In this document: positions 9,290-19,271 of the stretch, piece by piece | Layout of the letters: every line of letters begins with the position of its first letter | Numbering within the stretch: position 1 is the stretch's first letter | NCBI RefSeq assembly: GCF_018314255.1 | Contig: NZ_CP073066.1 | Span: 2,444,573-2,508,572, forward strand | DNA: 64,000 nucleotides | Direction: 5' to 3' | From: Lentilactobacillus buchneri | Lineage (GTDB): Bacteria > Bacillota > Bacilli > Lactobacillales > Lactobacillaceae | Notes under the pieces: generated by a model | What the model was told of the DNA's origin: nothing | The model's input: the letters and a program-made list of their open reading frames with translations, nothing else | Databases searched by the model: none | Made by a program: the position numbers and the translations under genes

Positions 9290-11332
9290 TTAATGTGAAT
9301 CGTAGGTCACGTTGTTATCACGCATGATCGTCCGACCATCGCGGACCACTTTGTATTGACCGACTTCATTGCCAGACAATTTAAATGGCAAGGTGACTTG
9401 CGTATCCTTTGTGATCACCATCTGCTTGTAAACCGTCGACAAACTATGATCATGGTCTTTGAGATAAATCAAGACCACGTTCTCGTTGGAACCACTGGAA
9501 CTATCTGTGGAAGCAGCATCACTGGAGATGCCACTTTCATTCAATGTGGAGTCAGATGATGCCGCCGAACTGTTGTCGAGGTACGGGATGATAATTTTAA
9601 CATTGAAACTCTTCAATTCATCCGAACTGTCTTTCTTAGGCCCACGAGAAATCCAAACCGCGACGTTGCCGCCCTGTTGAATCGATTCGTTGGCATTTGG
9701 TGATTGGCGGACAACTCGCCCCTTGGGCTGATCGTCAGAGTAGACATAATCAAAAGTTGGGTTAATTTCCACCTTGTTAGAATATGAGACCACTTGAGCC
9801 TTGGTCATGCCGGTTAAGTCTTTCAGCGTAATCCGTTTAACACCGGTTGAAACCACAAAGGTCAGTGTCTTGGTAGCCGGATTGAACCGTTTGCCGGACT
9901 CAAAGTCCTGTTGGAGAATTCTGCCTGAGCCAAATGAACTTGAAGGAGCGTTACGCCGATGAACCGTAAACCCTTCGTCTTCCAATTTCTGTTTGACAAC
10001 ATCATATTCTTGACCGACATAGTTGCCGACCCGAACGCGACGAGGCCCGGAACTCACGACCAAATTGACCTTGGTGCCCTTTTTGACTTTGGTTTCTTCC
10101 TTGGGACTGGAACTGATGACGCGATGACGATCAATCTTATCACTACTTTGATATTTGACACTGCCAACGGTCAAATTAGCGGCTTTAATCTTGGCTTCCG
10201 CCTCAGTTTCCAACGTCCCGGAGACAATTGGCACCGTGGTTTTCCCGTTAGCTGAAACAATCATGATGAAGGCCAGAATAATTAACAGCAGGCCAACAAT
10301 CCCACCGATAATCCACCATCTTCGTCGCCGTTTTTTCTTCGGCGGCTTTGGTTTGTCGTTCGAGGTACCGGCAGGCTTTTCCTCGCGTTTAGCCGGATTG
10401 GCATCCGCTGAGGCAGTCGTATCATCCAATGGTGAAAATGGCATCACCCGGGTTGCTTCATCAACCGGGTTTTGTGGCGGCTGAACCGTAAATTTAGGTT
10501 CATTAGCCCGTGACTTGTCCAATGACGTATTCAAATCAGCAGCCATTTCATTAACTGTTTGATAACGATCATCGGGATTCTTAGCGGTGGCTTTCAAGAC
10601 AACATTTTCCATTGCCTGGGGAATGCGCGGATCGAAATCCCTGACTGAAGGCATTGGCGTTTGTGAATGTTTAATGGCAATTGAAACGGCGGTATCACCG
10701 TTAAATGGCACTTTGCCGGTCAAGATTTCATAGAGAATAATCCCTAATGAGTAAATGTCCGATCTGGCAGTCGCCATCTGGCCCTTAATTTGTTCAGGGG
10801 ACAAATAGTGAATCGAGCCAATAATCGAACGAGTCTGAGTCATCGTATCTTCTGTACCGGCCCGGGAAATTCCAAAGTCGGTAATCTTAATATAACCGTT
10901 CTTATCGACCAAAATGTTTTGAGGCTTTAAATCACGGTGAATAATATTATGCCGGTGGGCTTCACTGACAGCTGAGCAAATTTGCTCCATAATATTGACA
11001 ACTTCGGCATAGGGAATGGGAAAGTTGTCCTTGATGTATTTCTTTAAATCTTCACCGTCAACAAATTCCATGACCAAATACTGCATCCCCTCAACCTCGT
11101 CAACATCATAAATGCCAACAATGTGAGGATTATCCAGTTGGGTCGCCGCCATTGCTTCATGCTGAAAGCGCTTCTTAGCTTTGGGGTTGTCTCGGAAATC
11201 AAGTCGCAACAGTTTAACGGCAACTTTTCGCTTCAAAATGAGGTCTTCGGCCAGGTATACGTCGGCCATTCCACCCTCGCCCAAGCGACCGATAATTTCA
11301 TAGCGACCGTTTAATACATAGCCTTTATTCAT
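9290..11332 (-). CDS. prkC: PASTA-domain serine/threonine protein kinase (PrkC/Stk type)
   Basis: A membrane sensor kinase of 680 residues that responds to muropeptides or lipid II and controls cell division and wall synthesis. The kinase domain has GEGGMADVY (residues 18-26), the VAVKLL lysine, HRDLKPQN and DFGIS. A basic stretch (KKKRRRR) precedes a transmembrane helix near residue 345, followed by three PASTA repeats and a Ser-rich C-terminal tail. It overlaps the phosphatase gene stp by 8 bp and starts behind GGAGGTGA. Confidence 0.95.
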   Translation of the reverse strand: MNKGYVLNGRYEIIGRLGEGGMADVYLAEDLILKRKVAVKLLRLDFRDNPKAKKRFQHEAMAATQLDNPHIVGIYDVDEVEGMQYLVMEFVDGEDLKKYIKDNFPIPYAEVVNIMEQICSAVSEAHRHNIIHRDLKPQNILVDKNGYIKITDFGISRAGTEDTMTQTRSIIGSIHYLSPEQIKGQMATARSDIYSLGIILYEILTGKVPFNGDTAVSIAIKHSQTPMPSVRDFDPRIPQAMENVVLKATAKNPDDRYQTVNEMAADLNTSLDKSRANEPKFTVQPPQNPVDEATRVMPFSPLDDTTASADANPAKREEKPAGTSNDKPKPPKKKRRRRWWIIGGIVGLLLIILAFIMIVSANGKTTVPIVSGTLETEAEAKIKAANLTVGSVKYQSSDKIDRHRVISSSPKEETKVKKGTKVNLVVSSGPRRVRVGNYVGQEYDVVKQKLEDEGFTVHRRNAPSSSFGSGRILQQDFESGKRFNPATKTLTFVVSTGVKRITLKDLTGMTKAQVVSYSNKVEINPTFDYVYSDDQPKGRVVRQSPNANESIQQGGNVAVWISRGPKKDSSDELKSFNVKIIIPYLDNSSAASSDSTLNESGISSDAASTDSSSGSNENVVLIYLKDHDHSLSTVYKQMVITKDTQVTLPFKLSGNEVGQYKVVRDGRTIMRDNNVTYDSH

Positions 11333-12074
11333 CGGCGGTCACCTCCGAATCGTATTGGGCGATCAAGACAGTAATGTTGTCCAAGCCGCCATTTTGATTG
11401 GCCAAGGACACCAACATGTCACACTTAGTCTGTAATTCTTCATCCATTGACAAAATTTTTTCGATGTCGGCATCGTCGACCATATTGGTCAAACCGTCGG
11501 TACAGAGTAAAATTTGATCTCCAGGTTGGGCGGTATACGGTTTGAAGTCGGCGGCCGAATCGTTGTTGATTCCCAGACTCTTGGTAATAATATTTTTGTA
11601 TGGGTTGGTTTTGGCCTGGTCTGGAGTGATATCACCGTGTTTGACCAATTCATTCACATAGGAATGGTCTTCCGTGATCTGAGTGAATTGCCCGTTGGAA
11701 TAGACATAACCTCGACTATCGCCAATGTTGGCGATCAGACTCTGTTTGCCATCAATAAGTGTCGCCACGATGGTCGTCCCCATACCATGGAGTCGTGTGT
11801 CCGTGTTGGATTCATCGATAATCGCGGTATTTTCTTTTGCCAACTGGTTTTCAAACCAAGTTTCAATTTTATCCAGGCTGGAAATACTGGTCGTTTCAAA
11901 AGCGGCTCCCATGTGGGTGACAACCATTTGAGAAGCGACTTCGCCAGCATTATTGCCGCCGATTCCGTCGGTAATTAATGCCAAAATGAGGCCGGTTTGA
12001 TTTTTGAACGCGCCGACCGCATCTTCATTTTTGTCGCGAACTTTTCCAGTTGAGGATTGATATGCAATTTGCAA
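11325..12074 (-). CDS. stp: PP2C-type protein phosphatase, partner of PrkC
   Basis: A metal-dependent Ser/Thr phosphatase reversing PrkC phosphorylation. Family motifs are KVRDKNEDA, ITDGIGGNNAGEVAS, NIGDSRGY, LCTDGLTN and the C-terminal GGLDNITVLI. The TTG at 12074 fits the family N-terminus (LQIAYQSSTGKVR) and lies nine bases behind a GGAG; an ATG 39 bases earlier would overlap rsmB. Its 3' end overlaps the start of prkC, so the two are translationally coupled. Confidence 0.92.
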   Translation of the reverse strand: MQIAYQSSTGKVRDKNEDAVGAFKNQTGLILALITDGIGGNNAGEVASQMVVTHMGAAFETTSISSLDKIETWFENQLAKENTAIIDESNTDTRLHGMGTTIVATLIDGKQSLIANIGDSRGYVYSNGQFTQITEDHSYVNELVKHGDITPDQAKTNPYKNIITKSLGINNDSAADFKPYTAQPGDQILLCTDGLTNMVDDADIEKILSMDEELQTKCDMLVSLANQNGGLDNITVLIAQYDSEVTADE

Positions 12075-12088
12075 ATTGATCAACTCCG

Positions 12089-13420
12089 TTATGATTTCCG
12101 AATGAGGGAGCAAACAAAGAAGCCGTCTGAATCATAGTCATCGGGGTAGATTTGAACCATCTTGCTATCCGGATTCAAATGATTGGCAGTCTTTGTCTTC
12201 GTGATTTCAAAATTAGGGTTCTCGCTGATAAACTTGGCGATCACGTCTTGATTTTCCTGTTTAACAATCGTACAGGTACTATATGTAATAGTACCACCAG
12301 TTTTAACTTTAGCGGAAACGGCATTCAAAATTTGTAACTGAATCTCACTTAGACGATTGATATCAGCAATTGTTTTGTCATAACGAATCTCCGGCTTTCT
12401 TCTGAGGAGTCCCAGCCCAGAACACGGTGCATCAACTAAAATTGAATCAAACAAGCCGTCTTCAAATTTGGTATCGACTTTGCGGGCATCCAATTCAAAA
12501 GTTTCAACTTGCTTGTAGACTCCGAGACGAGTGGCATTTCGCTGGACGGTCTTTAGTTTGTTTTTATGAATATCTAATGCAAAGACTTTGCCGGCCTTCA
12601 AACGGCTGGCAATTTGGGTAGTTTTGCCGCCCGGGGCACTGCAGGCATCCAAAACGTTGTTATCAGGGGAAATCTGCATTGATTCAACTGGCAGCATGGC
12701 ACTTTCATCCTGAATGGTTAACAGGCCGTCAGTGAAAAAGTCACTGTGAATGATTTGGCCATCGTTAATAATAATCCCTTCACTGGAAACTTGGCTGGGT
12801 TCGGCATCATAGCCGTCCTTGGCCAAATCTGCCAGCAAATCTTTTTGAGAGATTTTGGCTAAATTGGCACGAACCGATTGTTTTGGCGCTTTATTCAGGG
12901 ATGCTAAGATTGAAGCCGTTTTTGGCTTGCCAAGTTGTTCGTCAAGCATTTCTACCAACCAGGTTGGCACACTATATTCAATCGATAGTCGGGTCTTTTC
13001 GTCCTGAATGTCATCCAAGTTTGGCATCCCCTGCCGATCCATTTGATGCAAAATACCGGTCACAAATCGGCGGGTGCCGTCATGGCCCATCTGCTTGGCA
13101 ATTTTAATTGTTTCATCAAAGATTGCCCGCTTGGGAACCCGATCCAGATACTCCAACTGGTACATCGCGGTATAGAGCAACTCTTTGACCCAGGCTTCAG
13201 TCTTTTCCGGTTCACGCAAAAACGGCCGGAGTTGATATTCCAGCGTTAATCGATGCTGAATGACCCCGTACACAATGTTGGTGAACAGTCCTTTATCAGC
13301 TGGGCCCATTGAAGTGGATTGAATCACGGCATTAATCTGCAGATTTGAATATGAACCATTACTGGTGCGAACCAACGTCATGACTGCAAGTTGGCGTGGA
13401 TTATTTGTTGTATATTTCAT
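12089..13420 (-). CDS. rsmB: 16S rRNA (cytosine-967-C5)-methyltransferase RsmB
   Basis: Methylates C967 of 16S rRNA with S-adenosylmethionine. The N-terminal NusB-like RNA-binding domain covers about residues 1-140; the methyltransferase domain has DACSAPGGKTTQ, the catalytic Cys in VDAPCSGLG and the second Cys in YSTCT. At 443 residues it is of full length. Its ATG directly follows the fmt TAA, and fmt-rsmB-stp-prkC is a conserved order. Confidence 0.95.
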   Translation of the reverse strand: MKYTTNNPRQLAVMTLVRTSNGSYSNLQINAVIQSTSMGPADKGLFTNIVYGVIQHRLTLEYQLRPFLREPEKTEAWVKELLYTAMYQLEYLDRVPKRAIFDETIKIAKQMGHDGTRRFVTGILHQMDRQGMPNLDDIQDEKTRLSIEYSVPTWLVEMLDEQLGKPKTASILASLNKAPKQSVRANLAKISQKDLLADLAKDGYDAEPSQVSSEGIIINDGQIIHSDFFTDGLLTIQDESAMLPVESMQISPDNNVLDACSAPGGKTTQIASRLKAGKVFALDIHKNKLKTVQRNATRLGVYKQVETFELDARKVDTKFEDGLFDSILVDAPCSGLGLLRRKPEIRYDKTIADINRLSEIQLQILNAVSAKVKTGGTITYSTCTIVKQENQDVIAKFISENPNFEITKTKTANHLNPDSKMVQIYPDDYDSDGFFVCSLIRKS

Positions 13421-14365
13421 TTATTTAATCACCTGTTGGCCAACTTTAAGTGACTGACCAATCCCATTTAAGTAATCTGTTATTTGTTGTTTTGGTTTGC
13501 CGGCGGGCTGAAGCTCCTGAATGGATAAAACAGTGCCTTTTCCTGCTGACAATAATAATTGATGCTTGGTTTTCTCAACCACTGATCCTGGCGCCATTTC
13601 AGTGGTTTGATCGACGACTTGTGCCCGCCAAATTTTGGTTCGTTTACCGTTGATAACCGTATAAGCGACCGGATCCGGCCGCAGGGCACGAACTTTGGCG
13701 TTAACCATAAACGCGGTTTGATTGAAGTCCAGTTGCTCTTCTTCCGGTTTGATGTTGGGTGAAAAGACGACTTGATCCTGATCTTGAGGCACTGGGGAGA
13801 TATCGCCGGTGATCACTTTTGGCAAAGTGGCTAACAGCAGGTCGCGGCCCACGATACTGAGTTTGTCAAACATCGTCTCGGTATCATCATCTGGCTGAAT
13901 TGGAACCGCTTTTTGTGCCAAAATGTCGCCGGCATCCATCTTTTTAACCATGTAGATGAGACTGATGCCGGTTTCTGAATCACCATTCATAATCGCGTAC
14001 TGAACAGGCGCGCCACCACGGTACTTAGGCAAAAGTGAGCCATGAACATTGACGGCCGCAATTTTGACGGCGTTTAACATCTTCGTCGGTAAAAATTGAC
14101 CGTAGGCTGCCGTGACAATCAAGTCTGGATGAAAGTCAATGACCCGCTGCATTTCCGGGCTCCCACTAAGTTTTTCAGGTTGAAACACCGGCAGATGATT
14201 GGCAACGGCGGCTTGTTTAACCGGGCTTTGTGAAATCCGGTGTTTCCGGCCGACTGGTCGATCCGGTTGGGTGACAACACATAAAATATCGTATTTTTGA
14301 TCAAGTAATCCTTGTAGAATTGGGACCGCGAACTGTGGCGTTCCCATGAACACAACTGTCGTCAA
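13421..14365 (-). CDS. fmt: Methionyl-tRNA formyltransferase
   Basis: Formylates initiator Met-tRNA with 10-formyl-tetrahydrofolate. Conserved pieces are MGTPQFAVPIL, the catalytic segment VNVHGSLLPKYRGGAP and GDSETGISLI; the C-terminal domain binds tRNA. The start is a TTG behind AAAGGA, 314 residues. Its folate cofactor comes from the FolD pathway encoded further right in this window. Confidence 0.96.
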   Translation of the reverse strand: MTTVVFMGTPQFAVPILQGLLDQKYDILCVVTQPDRPVGRKHRISQSPVKQAAVANHLPVFQPEKLSGSPEMQRVIDFHPDLIVTAAYGQFLPTKMLNAVKIAAVNVHGSLLPKYRGGAPVQYAIMNGDSETGISLIYMVKKMDAGDILAQKAVPIQPDDDTETMFDKLSIVGRDLLLATLPKVITGDISPVPQDQDQVVFSPNIKPEEEQLDFNQTAFMVNAKVRALRPDPVAYTVINGKRTKIWRAQVVDQTTEMAPGSVVEKTKHQLLLSAGKGTVLSIQELQPAGKPKQQITDYLNGIGQSLKVGQQVIK

Positions 14366-14392
14366 ATTTATCGTTTCCTTTCGTGATTCAAA

Positions 14393-16792
14393 TTACATAA
14401 AGTCCAGCGGTTCATTATCAATTGCAATTTGGAGGCCTTGACGTTGCTTTTTTTGTGACTGGACTAAAATCTCGTCTAAAGTGGCCTTTAACTGAGGTTC
14501 CTTTCGATACTTGATAATGATTTGGTAATAGTAACGGTTGTCAATTCGGGTAATCGTTTTTGGCGTTGGGCCGAGAATGATTGCCTGTGGGGATAGCTGC
14601 TTTTTTAAAAAGTTCATAATCCCAAACATCTCCGAAGCCGTTTGATTCTCACTGGGAGAATTGCCGGTTAACTTAACTGTATAGTAGTACGGTGGGTATT
14701 TGCCATCGTGGCGGACACGCATTTCGGTGGCGTAAAACTTCTCGTAATACTGCGTTTTGGCCAATTGAATCGCATAATGATCAGGGTTAAAGGTCTGGAT
14801 GATGACCTCCCCGGTTTTGTCGGCTCTCCCCGAGCGGCCCGAGACTTGCGTGAGGAGTTCAAAAGTCCGTTCACTTGATCGAAAATCTGGAAACTGCAAC
14901 GCTGAATCTGCGTTTAAGACGCCGACCAAGGTGACTTCAGGAAAATCCAATCCTTTGGCAATCATTTGCGTTCCCAGCAAAATATCCGCCTTGTGGGCGC
15001 CAAATTGATCAATAATTGCTTCATGAGACCCCTTTTTACGAGTGGTATCAACATCCATTCGCAGAACTCTGGCAGTTGGAAACATGTCTTTGACCTGTTC
15101 CTCAAGCTGCTCACTGCCCATGCCATAAAAGCGAATCCGTTTACTGTGGCATTGTGGGCAGACAGTTGGCACCGGTTCTTTGTGGCCGCAATAATGACAA
15201 TTAAGGGTATGTGTATTTTTGTGCATCGTCAGCGAAATATCGCAGTTGGGGCATCGAGGAACGTACCCGCAGTCTCGACACATCAAAAAGGCAGAATAAC
15301 CGCGGCGATTCAGCAATAAAATCACCTGCTCATGTTTGTCGAGGCGAACCTGGATCGCATCGGCCAATTTTGTCGATAGTGCACTGTGGTGTTTTGCCAG
15401 TTCAGTTTTCATATCAATAATCGAAACGTGCGGTAAAGCATGCTGATTGATGCGATGCGGCAGCTTTAACAGTGTATAGACGCCCTTCATTGCCCGTGCA
15501 CGGGATTCCAGCGATGGAGTGGCACTTCCCAGTACCACGGGGCAATTATTATAGGCAGCCCGCCATTTAGCAACATCTCGGGTTTGGTAGCGAGGGTTGT
15601 CGGCTTGTTTGTAGCTGCTGTCATGCTCCTCGTCCATAATGATTAAGCCAATATTGCTGAGCGGCGCGAACACAGCTGAGCGAACCCCAACGACCACTTT
15701 GGCTTTCCCTTGGTTAATCCGCTGCCATTCATCGTAGCGTTCGCCGGAAGACATCGCACTATGAAGCATCGCCACTTGATCACCAAATCGGCTGCGAATG
15801 CGGCCAACAATTTGAGGGGTCAAGGTGATTTCGGGCACCAGCATCAACGCCGTCCGCCCAAGTTCCAGCGCGTGGGCAATTGACTGCAGGTAAACTTCGG
15901 TTTTTCCAGAACCGGTGACGCCTTCCAATAAAAAGACCTGATCTTTTTTGTGGACGACCGCCTGTTCAATCGAATTGACTGCTGCTTGTTGATCAGGTTG
16001 TAACTTAAACGGCTGACTGGGGGCGACATCTCTGAGAAATGGGTTGCGAACATGGCGCTTCAATGTTGAAGCCACCCACCCCTTCTTTTCGGCAGCTTTC
16101 AAAGTGGCGCTGGTCACTCCAAGGGATGCCCATTTGGAAACCAGAAGTGTTTCGTTTTGATGGGTCTTGAGCAGGTTTAACAATTGAATTTGTCCACGAG
16201 CATTTTTCCGTACGGTTTTGAGGGCGTCATCAATCTGGACGTCATTTAATTGACCTCGATAAGCTTTTCGCATAATTGGCCGGGCGCGGTTGGTGAGATC
16301 ATACTCAACTTGAATATCGCCGGCTTTCTGCAGATTTAAAATCTCTGCTAAAACCTGATTATTATATTTCTGGCGGTCATATTCGACTTCTGGCTGTCCT
16401 TGGAAGATTTCCGGATACTGCTGGCAAACTTGTTCATTTTTGGCAATTAGTTTCTTTTGGTTCTTAGTCCGCATTCCACCTGGAAGCATGGTTTGTAAAC
16501 AGCTGATTTTAAAGGAATAGGTTTGATCAGCCAGCCACTCAGCCAATTTAAGTAACTCAGAATTAACGACTGGGTATAAATCAATCAGGTCGGCAATCGG
16601 TTTGAGTTTGCCGTTGAAGCTGGAACTGTCGGAAAGACCAACCACAAACCCAGTAATTTTGCGGTTGCCAAAAGGAACCTGGACGCGCATGCCAGGTTGA
16701 ATTTGATCCGCTAAATGATCTGGAATCGAATAGCTGAACGGACTGTTGGTTTGGCGTGCTGGGACGTCAACAATAACTTGAGCAACCTGCAA
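14393..16792 (-). CDS. priA: Primosomal replication helicase PriA
   Basis: Restarts replication at repaired forks by remodelling DNA and loading the replicative helicase. The 799-residue protein has the N-terminal 3'-end binding domain (PFSYSIPDH), Walker A GVTGSGKTEVY, DEEH, and a zinc-binding insert with four CxxC pairs (CRDCGYVPRCPNC and CHYCGHKEPVPTVCPQC). The TTG at 16792 lies eight bases after AAAGGAG; the GTG six codons earlier overlaps that site. Confidence 0.95.
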   Translation of the reverse strand: MQVAQVIVDVPARQTNSPFSYSIPDHLADQIQPGMRVQVPFGNRKITGFVVGLSDSSSFNGKLKPIADLIDLYPVVNSELLKLAEWLADQTYSFKISCLQTMLPGGMRTKNQKKLIAKNEQVCQQYPEIFQGQPEVEYDRQKYNNQVLAEILNLQKAGDIQVEYDLTNRARPIMRKAYRGQLNDVQIDDALKTVRKNARGQIQLLNLLKTHQNETLLVSKWASLGVTSATLKAAEKKGWVASTLKRHVRNPFLRDVAPSQPFKLQPDQQAAVNSIEQAVVHKKDQVFLLEGVTGSGKTEVYLQSIAHALELGRTALMLVPEITLTPQIVGRIRSRFGDQVAMLHSAMSSGERYDEWQRINQGKAKVVVGVRSAVFAPLSNIGLIIMDEEHDSSYKQADNPRYQTRDVAKWRAAYNNCPVVLGSATPSLESRARAMKGVYTLLKLPHRINQHALPHVSIIDMKTELAKHHSALSTKLADAIQVRLDKHEQVILLLNRRGYSAFLMCRDCGYVPRCPNCDISLTMHKNTHTLNCHYCGHKEPVPTVCPQCHSKRIRFYGMGSEQLEEQVKDMFPTARVLRMDVDTTRKKGSHEAIIDQFGAHKADILLGTQMIAKGLDFPEVTLVGVLNADSALQFPDFRSSERTFELLTQVSGRSGRADKTGEVIIQTFNPDHYAIQLAKTQYYEKFYATEMRVRHDGKYPPYYYTVKLTGNSPSENQTASEMFGIMNFLKKQLSPQAIILGPTPKTITRIDNRYYYQIIIKYRKEPQLKATLDEILVQSQKKQRQGLQIAIDNEPLDFM

Positions 16793-16806
16793 GGCAGATT
16801 CTCCTT

Positions 16807-18018
16807 TCACTGATTTTGCATTTGTGTGGCAATAATATCGATTAACTGATCGGCAACCTTTGCCTTACTCTCGACATTCGTCTTAATTTGCTTGCCGTCA
16901 GCAAATAAAAATGTCACTTGGTTGTTATCGGCGTTAAAGCCAATCCCGCTTTGGGAAACATCGTTAGCCACAATCATGTCCAAATTCTTTGATTGAATTT
17001 TTTTGGTGGCGTTGCTGATTAAATCATTGGTTTCGGCAGCGAAGCCGATCACTAATTGGCCAGGCTGTTTGATAGTGGCAATTTCTTTTAAGATATCGGG
17101 ATTTCTAACGAGTTCCAGGGTCATGGTTTGATTATCAGCTGTTTTTTTGATTTTTTTATCGGCTACCTTGGCCGGTCGATAATCGGCAACAGCGGCGGCC
17201 ATTACCAAAATATCAGCGTGAACAAAGGCTTGTTTGACCTCTGCTAACAATTCAGCCGCCGTTTCAACTCGAATGAAATTGACGCCGGATGGCGGGGTAA
17301 TCAACGGATTAGCCGCGATCAACGTGACATTGGCACCGGCATTTTTGAAAGCGTTGGCCACTGCGAAGCCCATTTTTCCAGATGAATGGTTGGTTAAATA
17401 GCGAACCGGGTCAAGTGGTTCACGGGTTCCTCCGGCAGTGACGACGACAGATTTTCCGGCTAAGGATCCACCTTTCAGCTTTAAGCTTCCATCAACCCAC
17501 GTTAAAATTTCGCTGGGTTCCGGCATCCGGCCCTTCCCGGAATAGCCCTCGGCAAGGAAGCCTTCAGCCGGTTCCATGATTTGAATACCGGCTTGTTTTA
17601 AGTTGGCGATATTTTGTTGGGTGGCAAAATTGGCGAGCATGTGAGTATTCATGGCAGGCACAACAAATACCGGCACTGCCATCGTTAATAATGTGGAAGT
17701 GACAATATTATCCGCAATGCCATTCGCCATTTTGGCAATCGTATTCGCGGATGCCGGGGCAACAATTGCCAAATCAGCATCATCAGCAGTCTTGACGTGG
17801 GGAATGATTGTCGGATCTTTACTGTCAAAATCGCTGGTCAATACGGTATTCTTACTGACAGTTTGAAATGCCAGCGGTGTCACAAACTTTTGGGCTGCTT
17901 CACTCATAATGACGTGAACATCGTTGTGGTTCTTCACTAATAGGCGTACCAGTGACAGTGATTTGTAGACGGCAATGCTGCCCGTCACAAATACGGCAAC
18001 GTTTTTGTTTTGAAACAT
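16807..18018 (-). CDS. coaBC: Bifunctional phosphopantothenoylcysteine decarboxylase/synthetase
   Basis: Two consecutive steps of coenzyme A synthesis in one 403-residue chain. The N-terminal flavin decarboxylase (CoaC) shows GSIAVYKS, the PASANTIAKMANGIADN segment and PAMNTHM. The C-terminal CTP-dependent synthetase (CoaB) has TAGGTREPLDPVRYLTNHSSGKMG and AAVADYRP. It is between rpoZ and priA, as in other Firmicutes, with a 260-bp gap to rpoZ that holds a terminator and probably its promoter. Confidence 0.95.
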   Translation of the reverse strand: MFQNKNVAVFVTGSIAVYKSLSLVRLLVKNHNDVHVIMSEAAQKFVTPLAFQTVSKNTVLTSDFDSKDPTIIPHVKTADDADLAIVAPASANTIAKMANGIADNIVTSTLLTMAVPVFVVPAMNTHMLANFATQQNIANLKQAGIQIMEPAEGFLAEGYSGKGRMPEPSEILTWVDGSLKLKGGSLAGKSVVVTAGGTREPLDPVRYLTNHSSGKMGFAVANAFKNAGANVTLIAANPLITPPSGVNFIRVETAAELLAEVKQAFVHADILVMAAAVADYRPAKVADKKIKKTADNQTMTLELVRNPDILKEIATIKQPGQLVIGFAAETNDLISNATKKIQSKNLDMIVANDVSQSGIGFNADNNQVTFLFADGKQIKTNVESKAKVADQLIDIIATQMQNQ

Positions 18019-18225
18019 TCTTCCACCCCGTTTCAGATTTCATTCTTTATTGTACCAAATCTAAGACGGATAAAAACAGTCGGCGTCTTAAAAGTTGGCT
18101 GCACCCCAGTGGAAAAGGCGATTAACTTCAAAATGATCCCCCCGGATTGCTAACGCCGAGTTTCGGCCGGGATCACAAGATAAGCTGACAACAGGATTGG
18201 CTGGTATCATCTTGTCCAACAAAGA

Positions 18226-18266
18226 CAAAGGGACTGCCAGCAAAACAGTCGTTTTGCCGCAGTCCC
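18226..18266 (-). terminator. Terminator after gmk-rpoZ
   Basis: Arms GGGACTGC and GCAGTCCC pair perfectly over 8 bp, with an inner GCAAAA/TTTTGC pairing extending the hairpin. On the minus strand a short T-rich tail (TTTGTCTTTG) follows. It lies 14 bp after rpoZ. The rest of the 18,019-18,279 gap shows nothing I recognise. Confidence 0.65.
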
Positions 18267-18279
18267 TTAATGATCAATC

Positions 18280-18492
18280 TTATTCAAAATCTTTTGCTTT
18301 AGGATCGATTTTCAATACACCAGCAGCAATTTCTTCCAAAGCTTTGCCGACTGATTTTTGTGATTTGTAGTGATCCAATAATGGCTTGGCACCGGCATCC
18401 AATTCATGGGCCCGCTTGCTGGAAAGCGCAATTAATGAATAACGGGAATCAATTTTATCTAACAATTTATCAACAGATGGGTAAAGTAACAT
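18280..18492 (-). CDS. rpoZ: RNA polymerase omega subunit
   Basis: A 70-residue omega subunit helping fold and hold the beta' subunit. The typical core ([24 protein letters not shown] followed by [13 protein letters not shown]) is present. The ATG is ten bases behind a GGAG that lies in the end of gmk, from which it is separated by 2 bp, so the two are one transcript. Confidence 0.95.
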   Translation of the reverse strand: MLLYPSVDKLLDKIDSRYSLIALSSKRAHELDAGAKPLLDHYKSQKSVGKALEEIAAGVLKIDPKAKDFE

Positions 18493-18494
18493 AA

Positions 18495-19109
18495 TTATTT
18501 ATCTCCTAACATTGACTCATAATCGGGCATCACCCGAGCAACTTTTAATCGTTCACTTCTAATAATCGACTTGATTCGGTCAACAGCCAAAGGAACCTGG
18601 TCGTTTAAGACGGCGTAATCATAATTACGCATCATGCTGATCTCGCCGACGGCCTTTTTGATGCGCTTATTAATAACATCCATCTTGTCAGTTCCACGAC
18701 CAACCAGACGGTGTTTTAATTCCATTAGATCTGGCGGAGTCAAAAAGACGAAGACCGCATCAGGAACATTGGCGCGAACCTGCATGGCACCATTGACTTC
18801 AATTTCCAAGAAAACATCCTTGCCGGATTCCAAGGTCTCGTTAACATATTTTAATGGGGTCCCATAGTAGTTGTCAACATACTTGGCGTACTCGAGCATT
18901 TCACCATTCTGAATATTCTCTTCGAACTGCTCTTTGGAAACAAAATAATAATCGACACCGTTCTTTTCACCGGGACGCGGCTTTCTGGTTGTCATTGAAG
19001 TTGAATATTCAAAATCAACATCAGGCTCCTCAAACAACGCCTTACGCACCGTTCCCTTACCAACTCCGGACGGTCCTGATAAAACAATCAACATTCCTCT
19101 TTTAGCCAT
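18495..19109 (-). CDS. gmk: Guanylate kinase
   Basis: Phosphorylates GMP to GDP and so also controls GTP and (p)ppGpp levels. The P-loop [11 protein letters not shown] is at residues 11-21, followed by [21 protein letters not shown] (the GMP-binding loop) and [13 protein letters not shown]. At 204 residues it is of normal length. The pair gmk-rpoZ before coaBC-priA is conserved in Firmicutes. Confidence 0.96.
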   Translation of the reverse strand: MAKRGMLIVLSGPSGVGKGTVRKALFEEPDVDFEYSTSMTTRKPRPGEKNGVDYYFVSKEQFEENIQNGEMLEYAKYVDNYYGTPLKYVNETLESGKDVFLEIEVNGAMQVRANVPDAVFVFLTPPDLMELKHRLVGRGTDKMDVINKRIKKAVGEISMMRNYDYAVLNDQVPLAVDRIKSIIRSERLKVARVMPDYESMLGDK

Positions 19110-19210
19110 CGAAAAAATCCCTTCAATTATTTGTAATACCTGCTATTATCGCCCTTTTTGCCCCATTTGACAAGTCCCAGGGCACTGATTAAGAAATTTG
19201 CATTTGGGGG

Positions 19211-19260
19211 TTGCGTTTTAGAACGAACGTTCGTATAATGAAGCTACAAACAAATGTTCG
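19211..19260 (+). promoter_or_regulatory. Sigma-A promoter with two LexA-type operators
   Basis: A -35 TTGCGT (19,211-19,216) and a perfect -10 TATAAT (19,234-19,239) are spaced by exactly 17 bp. In the spacer is AGAACGAACGTTCG (19,220-19,233), one mismatch from the Firmicutes SOS box CGAACNNNNGTTCG. A second copy, CAAACAAATGTTCG (19,247-19,260), also one mismatch away, lies just after the -10, 27 bp centre to centre. The first box also contains the perfect palindrome ACGAACGTTCGT, so another repressor cannot be excluded. Confidence 0.7.
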
Positions 19261-19271
19261 GGGTGAACAAA

